Assembly: GCF_016616885.1 (NCBI RefSeq)
Contig: NZ_CP067102.1
Location: 6,600,501-6,664,500 of the forward strand
From: Bradyrhizobium diazoefficiens
GTDB lineage: Bacteria > Pseudomonadota > Alphaproteobacteria > Rhizobiales > Xanthobacteraceae
Reading direction: 5' to 3'
Length of the DNA: 64,000 nt
The notes under the pieces were generated by a model that worked only from the letters and a program-made list of their open reading frames with translations, made no database searches and was not told the origin of the DNA. Every line of letters begins with the position of its first letter. Position 1 is the first letter of the stretch. Made by a program: the position numbers and the translations under genes. This document shows positions 59,461 through 64,000 of the stretch, one piece after another.

Positions 59461-60393
59461 TTATTTGCGCGCTGAGTAGACGACACCGCCACTGGTTTCC
59501 ACCACCAGACGGCCGTTCTCGTTCCTGATCTCCTCGATGCGACCGAGATTGGGGACCTGCTGGCCGAGCACGGCCTCGACGACACCGCTCGGCCCCTGCA
59601 GGATCGCGATGCCTTCATAAGCCTGGCGGACCGACCAGCCCTTGACCGCCTTTCGCGGCGCCGAGGTGCGTTCGGCTGGAGCCACCGACCCCGTGGTCTC
59701 GGGTGCAGCGACCGAGGCCATCATCGGCATCGCCGGCGACGGCTGCGCAGCAACGGGAGTCGGCGGCTGGACCTGGACCTGGGCGAGCCTGTCAAGCTTC
59801 GCGGTCGAGGACGAGCTCACCCGCTCGATGCGATCCAGATTCTCGGCGAACCGGCCGAAACGGTCGCTGGTCGCCTTGCTCGACTGATCGACCGCGGTTC
59901 GCAGGCCGTCGAGATTCTCGGACACACCGGACAATTGCTTGCGCAGCTGTGCGACGGTATCGCGCAGATTCCTGATCTCCGCATTGGCCGCGGCATTGGT
60001 CTGGCTCGGCTGCGTGGTGAGATAGGCAATGACGCCGGTGCAGGCGCAGACCACCAGGATGGCGGCAACCGCCAATGTCGCGAGCGGTGCGACCCATGTC
60101 GGACGCGGCGGCGGCGGCTTGGCCACGATCACCGCCGGCTTGATCACCACCGGCGCAGGCTTTGGTATCGCCATCTTATCAAGGCGCGCTTTGGCGCGGA
60201 TGCGCTTCAATCCCTCCAGCGCTGCTTTGGCTGCAACTTCGTCGCTCGCAGCCGATAGGGGCTTCACGCCTGACGCGGGCTTGGCCGCGCGCGGCGCACC
60301 ATTGGTCTTCGTATCTCGCGCTTCCGGAGCCGGCTTCGCCGCTGCGGTCAAATCCGCAGTTTCGGCGGGACGCGTCTTTCCATCGGACAACAT
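59461..60393 (-). CDS. membrane-anchored coiled-coil protein, hypothetical
   Basis: A 310-aa protein. The N-terminal ~95 residues are Ala/Pro/Lys-rich and disordered-looking (KPAPVVIKPAVIVAKPPPPR). One membrane helix follows (APLATLAVAAILVVCACTGV, about 106-125). A coiled coil comes next (AEIRNLRDTVAQLRKQLSGV through RFAENLDRIERV), then a Pro-rich linker. The C-terminal domain of about 55 residues starts GWSVRQAYEGIAILQGPSGV and continues EAVLGQQVPNLGRIEEIRNE, likely periplasmic. I recall similar proteins in Bradyrhizobium, without known function. It converges on marR with a 13-base gap. Confidence 0.75.
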   Translation of the reverse strand: MLSDGKTRPAETADLTAAAKPAPEARDTKTNGAPRAAKPASGVKPLSAASDEVAAKAALEGLKRIRAKARLDKMAIPKPAPVVIKPAVIVAKPPPPRPTWVAPLATLAVAAILVVCACTGVIAYLTTQPSQTNAAANAEIRNLRDTVAQLRKQLSGVSENLDGLRTAVDQSSKATSDRFGRFAENLDRIERVSSSSTAKLDRLAQVQVQPPTPVAAQPSPAMPMMASVAAPETTGSVAPAERTSAPRKAVKGWSVRQAYEGIAILQGPSGVVEAVLGQQVPNLGRIEEIRNENGRLVVETSGGVVYSARK

Positions 60394-61212
60394 TTGAAAA
60401 TGCTCCGTTCGTTTTCGATCTGTTGAACGAAGCTAGTTGGCGAAGCTTGCCTGAAACGTGCGCATCAAAAAATCTTTTCGTCACAATCAATGCGACATCG
60501 AATGAGTCAAACGCGTCATGCACGAGGCGAAAGTGCGACTCGAAAGACACACACTCGCCAAGATTTCGCCAAGCTGGAGTCTCGCCGCCATACATGAGTC
60601 GAATTGTCGCAGGCGGGTGCGCGACCAGGAGAGTCAATCCGGGGTTGAAAACTCCTCCCCGCGGCTGCCCGGCAGCACTACCCAAAATAGCTATGTTTCT
60701 ACGGGCATATGGAACATTATGATCGTCACGGTGCAAAAGTGGTTTGAGCACCAAATCAACTGATGAGCTTTGACTTACAAAGAAACAACCAGAAACAAAC
60801 CAACAGCATCAAGCACACGTAGCAAACGCTTTGTTCCGCACGCTTGATCGGAAATCGGCAATTGTTACGGTCCTACTCAAGTGATTCTCGCCCGTTGGTG
60901 AGGAGAACGACTGAGTTCAGTAGTGTTCAGACGCGATGAGCAACGTAACGCAACTGTACCAGGTCGCTTTCTCAATCCGCCCCGCAAGGTGATCCGTAAC
61001 ACACCCGCCGGGCTTCACGCAGTAAGCGTTCAGTATCGAGTCGAAGTAGCAGGCCTGCTCACGCAGGCACTGAATGCGTAGGGCTGCCCGCGAATATCGA
61101 AACCATAACAACGGTTCGCGGGAGGGAAATATCGTCAAACAGCATGGCGTCGCGCCGGGGCATCACAAGAACCTCCCGGCCGCTGCAAGTGCGAAACAGG
61201 GGCGACTGACTG
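60394..61212. other. 819-bp intergenic region upstream of ftcR
   Basis: Mostly without gene signals and less GC-rich than its surroundings, particularly 60700-60900 (A-rich tracts such as ACAAAGAAACAACCAGAAAC). It contains one weak minus-strand reading frame, described separately. The plus-strand part should hold the ftcR promoter. No repeat of the families seen elsewhere in the window was found. Confidence 0.5.
60917..61138 (-). CDS. possible small cysteine-rich protein or remnant
   Basis: A 73-aa frame with a TTG start and no clear binding site. The later part (CLREQACYFDSILNAYCVKP, then GGCVTDHLAGRI) has five of its six cysteines evenly spaced and third codon positions rich in G and C, as in real genes of this genome. 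The first 23 residues look non-coding. It may be a decayed gene, perhaps originally with a signal peptide encoded in another frame (VVMVSIFAGSPTHSVPA). Family unknown. Confidence 0.25.
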   Translation of the reverse strand: MTIFPSREPLLWFRYSRAALRIQCLREQACYFDSILNAYCVKPGGCVTDHLAGRIEKATWYSCVTLLIASEHY

Positions 61213-61983
61213 ATGTATATTATCGTTGATGATCGCGAGAGCGTCACGAACAGCTACGTAGGAGGGCTCGTTCGCGAGGGTGTATCGTCGATCGGCTTCT
61301 CCTCCGGAGAATTCTGGGACTGGCTGCAATCCGCGAACGAATCGGACCTGGCGGCGGTCGATGCCTTCCTTCTGGGGGACTGCGATGCCCGCGGAAGCTT
61401 GCCACGGGCGATGCGTAAGCGGTCCACGGCTCCGATCATCGCCATGAGCGGCCAGAAGATGCTCAAGAACACGCTGGAGCTGTTTGAATCCGGCGTGGAC
61501 GACGTGGTTCACGTGCCGATTCATCTGCGTGAGATCCTCGCCCGAACGGCCGCGATCGCCCGCCGCCGGGTGGGCGAGCTGCCGAGGCCCTGCGAGACCA
61601 GGATCCAGGTCTTCTTCAACGGACGTGACCCCGAGATCGCGGGCCACGCCCTCACCCTGCCCCGCCGCGAGCTGCGCATTCTCGAGTATATGGTCAGCAA
61701 TCACGGCAAGTGGATCACCAAGACGCAGATCTTCAACGCGGTCTACGGCATCTTCGAATCCACGTTCGATGAGAGCGTGATCGAAAGCCACGTCAGCAAG
61801 CTGCGCAAGAAGCTGCGTGACCGGCTCGGTTTCGACGCGATCGTGGCACGGCGCTATGTCGGATACCGGCTCAACATCCCTGCCAGCGAGGCCATCGACG
61901 AGCCGATGCAGGAGCTCGACGAGGTCGGCATCCTTCTGAACCGGGCACACGCTGCCCCGGCGGCGTACCAGCCCGGCAACTGA
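61213..61983 (+). CDS. ftcR: flagellar transcriptional regulator FtcR
   Basis: A 256-aa OmpR-type regulator. The start MYIIVDDRESVTNSYVGGLV and FSSGEFWDWLQSANESDLAA match FtcR of Brucella and other rhizobia, which activates class II flagellar genes. The receiver-like domain is unusual: after AVDAFLLGDCDARG the normal phospho-acceptor Asp with its L-P-x-x-D-G context is not evident. The winged-helix domain (about 130-235) has LTLPRRELRILEYMVSNHGK, ESVIESHVSKLRKKLRDRLG and AIVARRYVGYRLN. It faces a convergent flagellar operon with flgJ-like and flgN-like genes, in line with its role. Confidence 0.9.
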   Translation: MYIIVDDRESVTNSYVGGLVREGVSSIGFSSGEFWDWLQSANESDLAAVDAFLLGDCDARGSLPRAMRKRSTAPIIAMSGQKMLKNTLELFESGVDDVVHVPIHLREILARTAAIARRRVGELPRPCETRIQVFFNGRDPEIAGHALTLPRRELRILEYMVSNHGKWITKTQIFNAVYGIFESTFDESVIESHVSKLRKKLRDRLGFDAIVARRYVGYRLNIPASEAIDEPMQELDEVGILLNRAHAAPAAYQPGN

Positions 61984-62011
61984 CGCGCCACAGCGCCGCT
62001 CAAAAACGACC

Positions 62012-62048
62012 ATCGGCCTCTGCGGGACACCCGCAGAGGCCGATTTGT
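62012..62048 (+). terminator. rho-independent terminator after ftcR
   Basis: ATCGGCCTCTGCGG (62012-62025) pairs with CCGCAGAGGCCGAT (62031-62044) around the loop GACAC, followed by TTGT. This is a 14-bp perfect stem just after ftcR. Only a short T run follows. It may also serve the convergent flagellar operon. Confidence 0.8.
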
Positions 62049-62099
62049 ATTCAGCGACAGAAACGTCATTACGCCGGTGCAGCCTCGCGGCCCGGCGCG

Positions 62100-62558
62100 T
62101 TACGGCTTCTGCTGGAATTCTTCCTTGGAGACGTAGTTGAAGTCCTCGACCAGCACGTCCTGGACGATGTCGGCCTGCATCCGCTCGTTGACGCGCTGCT
62201 TGATCGCGGTGGTAAGGACGGAGAGGTCGTAGCGGGCGAGCTTCCTGAAATCGAGCTTGTCGTCAGCGTAGATTCTGCGGAAGGCCTCGTCCACAACGAA
62301 CGGCTCGGGCGGAACAGTGAGCTGATGCATGGTTCGCGCCTCGACCGTGTAGACGAAGCGCGCGACGATGTAGCCCTGCACGGCGCCGCTCTCGACCATG
62401 GGTATGCTCAGCGCCCGGGTCTTCTGGTATTGCAGCCCGTCGAGATATTCGTCCTTCGCGGGCAGCAGGGTGCCGTTTTCCTTCCAATAGGCCACGCCGT
62501 AGCTTGTGCCCGCGGTGAGGATGCATACCCAGAGCCCGGCCAGCACCAGTTTGATCAT
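62100..62558 (-). CDS. hypothetical protein of the flagellar operon
   Basis: A 152-aa protein. The hydrophobic start MIKLVLAGLWVCILTAGTSY suggests a membrane anchor or uncleaved signal. The soluble part (KENGTLLPAKDEYLDGLQYQ, VESGAVQGYIVARFVYTVEA, then FRRIYADDKLDFRKLARYDL) is likely periplasmic. The overall order, an N-terminal helix followed by a domain that reads out positions with GYIVARF-type strands, recalls FliL, but the match is not strong. Its ATG overlaps the FlgN-like stop by 4 bases (ATGA), so it belongs to the same flagellar operon and is its last gene in the window. Confidence 0.75.
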   Translation of the reverse strand: MIKLVLAGLWVCILTAGTSYGVAYWKENGTLLPAKDEYLDGLQYQKTRALSIPMVESGAVQGYIVARFVYTVEARTMHQLTVPPEPFVVDEAFRRIYADDKLDFRKLARYDLSVLTTAIKQRVNERMQADIVQDVLVEDFNYVSKEEFQQKP

Positions 62559-63124
62559 TTTCCGTCCCGCGCTGCGCGACCGGTGTAGGTGCCGTCCGAC
62601 TCGGCGTCCTTGATCGCCCTGACGATGATGGTCGCGACCTCACGCACGGCGTCGTAATGCATTTCGAGGAGCGAACGGTTTCGCTCGAGCTTCTCGCGCA
62701 GCCGCTGGATCTCGTCGGTGATCTCGGTCTCACCGCCGAGATGCATCCGCGCCCGCATCAGGCGGACGAATTCCAGCATGCTTCGGCTCTTGCGCATGCT
62801 GAAATCGTCGAAATCGACCTTCTGTCCCGTCGCGAGCGCGACGGTTTCTTCCTCGACGATGGTCTCGAGCCGGCGAATCGCCGATAGCAGGCCACTGACC
62901 TCCTCGGACCGCGTCGCCTCCAATCTTGCCGCTTCAGCGTCGTCGAACGGCATGTCGCCGCCGACATTCGGCAGGAGCACGGGCAACAGAGCATCGCCCT
63001 GCAGTGCCCCCGTCATCACCTCGGAGGCCAAGACCTGCCGTTCCAAGACCTGCCGTTCCAAGACCTGCCGTTCAATGCCCGGTTGCTCCATCACTGGAAG
63101 TGTCGCGCCTTGTTCCACCTGCAT
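62555..63124 (-). CDS. FlgN-like flagellar chaperone
   Basis: A 189-aa protein from the ATG at 63124, which follows AAGGGTGAATTTGCT; a GTG at 63142 is an alternative. The N terminus carries a tandem repeat (ERQVL three times). The rest is helical: LLSAIRRLETIVEEETVALA, then GQKVDFDDFSMRKSRSMLEF and LREKLERNRSLLEMHYDAVR. This pattern, with an Ala/Glu-rich first helix and a second helix with N-R-x-L, is that of FlgN-type export chaperones for hook-associated proteins FlgK and FlgL. It overlaps the next gene by 4 bases and is 44 bp after the flgJ-like stop. Confidence 0.75.
   Translation of the reverse strand: MQVEQGATLPVMEQPGIERQVLERQVLERQVLASEVMTGALQGDALLPVLLPNVGGDMPFDDAEAARLEATRSEEVSGLLSAIRRLETIVEEETVALATGQKVDFDDFSMRKSRSMLEFVRLMRARMHLGGETEITDEIQRLREKLERNRSLLEMHYDAVREVATIIVRAIKDAESDGTYTGRAARDGK
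63028..63072. repeat. perfect 15-bp tandem repeat, three copies, in the FlgN-like gene
   Basis: CCAAGACCTGCCGTT occurs at 63028-63042, 63043-63057 and 63058-63072 without a mismatch. The coding strand reads E-R-Q-V-L repeated. Perfect identity indicates recent expansion. Changes in copy number would be in frame. Confidence 0.9.
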
Positions 63125-63168
63125 AGCAAATTCACCCTTCAACTTTCGTCACCCATGTCCCAGATCCA

Positions 63169-63648
63169 TCAGCCCGACTTGCCCGTCACATCCGGACCAG
63201 CCGGATGCGCGGACGCGAGCTGCTTGGCAATTCCGATGCCCTTGCCCTTCGCAAGCTGGGCGCCAAGCTGCTCGGCCAGCATCGATTTCCAGACGCCGCC
63301 GGCGGTGCCCTTGCCGAACACCTCCTCCGACTCCTTCGGCAGCATCGTCTCGACGAAGGTCTGGAGGATGAATGCCTCGAACTTGCGATAGACCTCGTCC
63401 GGGCCGGGCTTCTTGATCACCTGCACCGGCGGCCCGTTCACCACCCCGGACTGCGCTTCCGCCACCTTTGCGGCGGATTGATCGGCCGCTGCCGCGGCCG
63501 CCTTGCTGGCCTCGGCGTCCATCGTCGCGGCGAAATCTGCGCCCGACGATTTCAGCGCGTCGAGCTTCGCGGTCGCGGTGCGCTGCGCCACCGGATCGGC
63601 GGCGTCGAGGACGTCGAGGACGAGGTCGGGTGTCGCCGTCACGATCAT
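63169..63648 (-). CDS. rod-binding protein (FlgJ N-domain type)
   Basis: A 159-aa protein. The first half is Ala/Asp-rich and probably flexible (DLVLDVLDAADPVAQRTATA, AKLDALKSSGADFAATMDAE). The second half is the rod-binding domain of FlgJ: VYRKFEAFILQTFVETMLPK, ESEEVFGKGTAGGVWKSMLA and EQLGAQLAKGKGIGIAKQLA. The muramidase domain found in gammaproteobacterial FlgJ is absent, as is usual in alphaproteobacteria. It would help the rod pass the peptidoglycan layer. Start overlaps the previous gene's stop by 4 bases. Confidence 0.88.
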   Translation of the reverse strand: MIVTATPDLVLDVLDAADPVAQRTATAKLDALKSSGADFAATMDAEASKAAAAAADQSAAKVAEAQSGVVNGPPVQVIKKPGPDEVYRKFEAFILQTFVETMLPKESEEVFGKGTAGGVWKSMLAEQLGAQLAKGKGIGIAKQLASAHPAGPDVTGKSG

Positions 63649-64000
63649 GTCTTGTTCCGGCTAGCTGGCCGCGGCGTCAAATCGCGCACGGCGGCGTGAG
63701 TCTCCGTCATATCCTCGAGCGAGCGCTTCTCGGCGTCGCGCAGCTTTTCGGCCAGCGCTACCTTGGCGACCTCCTCGAGCTGTTTCACGCGCCGGCTCTC
63801 CGAACGGATCTTGTCGAGCTGCATCGCGGCACGCTCCTGCACGGCGCGCGCGCCGACGGTCGTCCTGTTGAGGCGCCTCGCAAGCGACTCGCTCGAGGAC
63901 CCGGCCGGCGGTTTCCCCTCGTTCAGAGTCCCGACCAGCCACGCCTGCTCATCCTGCATGGTCTGCTCCTGCTGCCGCAATTGCACGAGCTGCCATTCGG
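63645..64000 (-). CDS. coiled-coil protein of the flagellar operon (may start outside window)
   Basis: The frame is open from the window edge to the stop at 63645, giving up to 118 residues. Starts inside the window are the GTG at 63986 and the ATG at 63959 (MQDEQAWLVGTLNEGKPPAG). The sequence is charged and helical (ARAVQERAAMQLDKIRSESR, then RVKQLEEVAKVALAEKLRDA), as for a coiled coil. It could be a FliJ-like export protein or another flagellar assembly factor. It overlaps the flgJ-like gene by 4 bases, which places it in the same operon. The N terminus cannot be fixed without the next bases. Confidence 0.6.
   Translation of the reverse strand, partial: EWQLVQLRQQEQTMQDEQAWLVGTLNEGKPPAGSSSESLARRLNRTTVGARAVQERAAMQLDKIRSESRRVKQLEEVAKVALAEKLRDAEKRSLEDMTETHAAVRDLTPRPASRNKT

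Noticed and set aside
60518..60763. 81-codon plus-strand frame
   Set aside because: No ribosome binding site, mixed codon use and no recognisable protein pattern.
1..64000. CRISPR array, integrated phage, insertion sequence, tRNA or rRNA
   Set aside because: No spaced direct-repeat series, no transposase or integrase-like protein and no cloverleaf-like or rRNA-like segment was seen by eye; a tRNAscan or IS search would be needed to be certain.

Overview
The window looks like chromosome of a high-GC alphaproteobacterium of the order Hyphomicrobiales, most probably a Bradyrhizobium or close relative. The reasons are the FtcR-type flagellar regulator next to flagellar rod and chaperone genes, a PE-LIG-POL type LigD diverging from a single Ku, a DUF3309 mini-protein, a polyhydroxyalkanoate-system protein, and several families of palindromic intergenic repeats of the kind I associate with bradyrhizobia. 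Species identity is inferred from gene content only. I saw no rRNA, tRNA, CRISPR array, phage or transposase gene.

Layout. (1) 1-7079: a tightly coupled glycogen/trehalose operon, glgB (3' end only), glgX, treZ, treY, which trims glycogen and turns maltooligosaccharides into trehalose. (2) 7083-11528: a PHA-system protein, DUF3309, then divergent ligD and ku for non-homologous end joining; the space between ligD and ku holds two overlapping EcfG-like promoter motifs facing opposite ways. (3) 11666-20012: a minus-strand kdp operon for high-affinity K+ uptake (a 27-aa mini-ORF, kdpF, a possible 34-aa ORF, kdpA, kdpB, kdpC, kdpD, kdpE). (4) 20358-29120: small hypotheticals, upp, an acyl-CoA synthetase, an acyl-CoA dehydrogenase, a CitE-like CoA-ester lyase, a glycine-zipper secreted protein, a GH79/heparanase-like glycosidase and an MHS-family transporter.

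(5) 29477-35451: an orphan ABC binding protein, a fumarate-reductase-like flavoprotein, an IclR regulator, an SDR dehydrogenase and a split two-subunit ThDP decarboxylase. This looks like a catabolic module for an unknown substrate. (6) 35782-42736: a second module, with a GntR/FCD regulator, an Asp/Glu-racemase-family protein, a DadA-like D-amino-acid dehydrogenase, an IlvB-like ThDP enzyme, RidA, a 2-hydroxyacid dehydrogenase and a divergent amino-acid binding protein. A 17-bp palindrome lies in its divergent promoter. Together these read as an amino-acid racemisation / oxidative deamination / 2-oxoacid pathway, and this is my best candidate for an undescribed system. (7) 42984-44489: an MFS exporter and a mini membrane protein.

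(8) 44731-53766: a hexuronate locus (FMN hydroxyacid oxidase, uxuA, Zn-dehydrogenase, TRAP transporter dctMQP, UxuR-like GntR regulator, divergent uxuB) with a UxuR/ExuR-type operator. (9) 53856-60393: a SnoaL-like protein, a CbbY-like phosphatase, a nucleoside-diphosphate-sugar-epimerase-like protein, a dienelactone hydrolase whose secretion leader is frameshifted, an MFS transporter, a MarR regulator with a four-cysteine tail and a coiled-coil membrane protein. (10) 61213-64000: ftcR facing the end of a flagellar operon (rod-binding FlgJ-like, FlgN-like and two small proteins).

Operon structure is supported throughout by 4-bp ATGA stop/start overlaps (glgX/treZ, kdpD/kdpE, dctM/dehydrogenase, dehydrogenase/uxuA, flagellar genes). 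Repeats sit inside two operons (kdpB-kdpC and dctP-dctQ).
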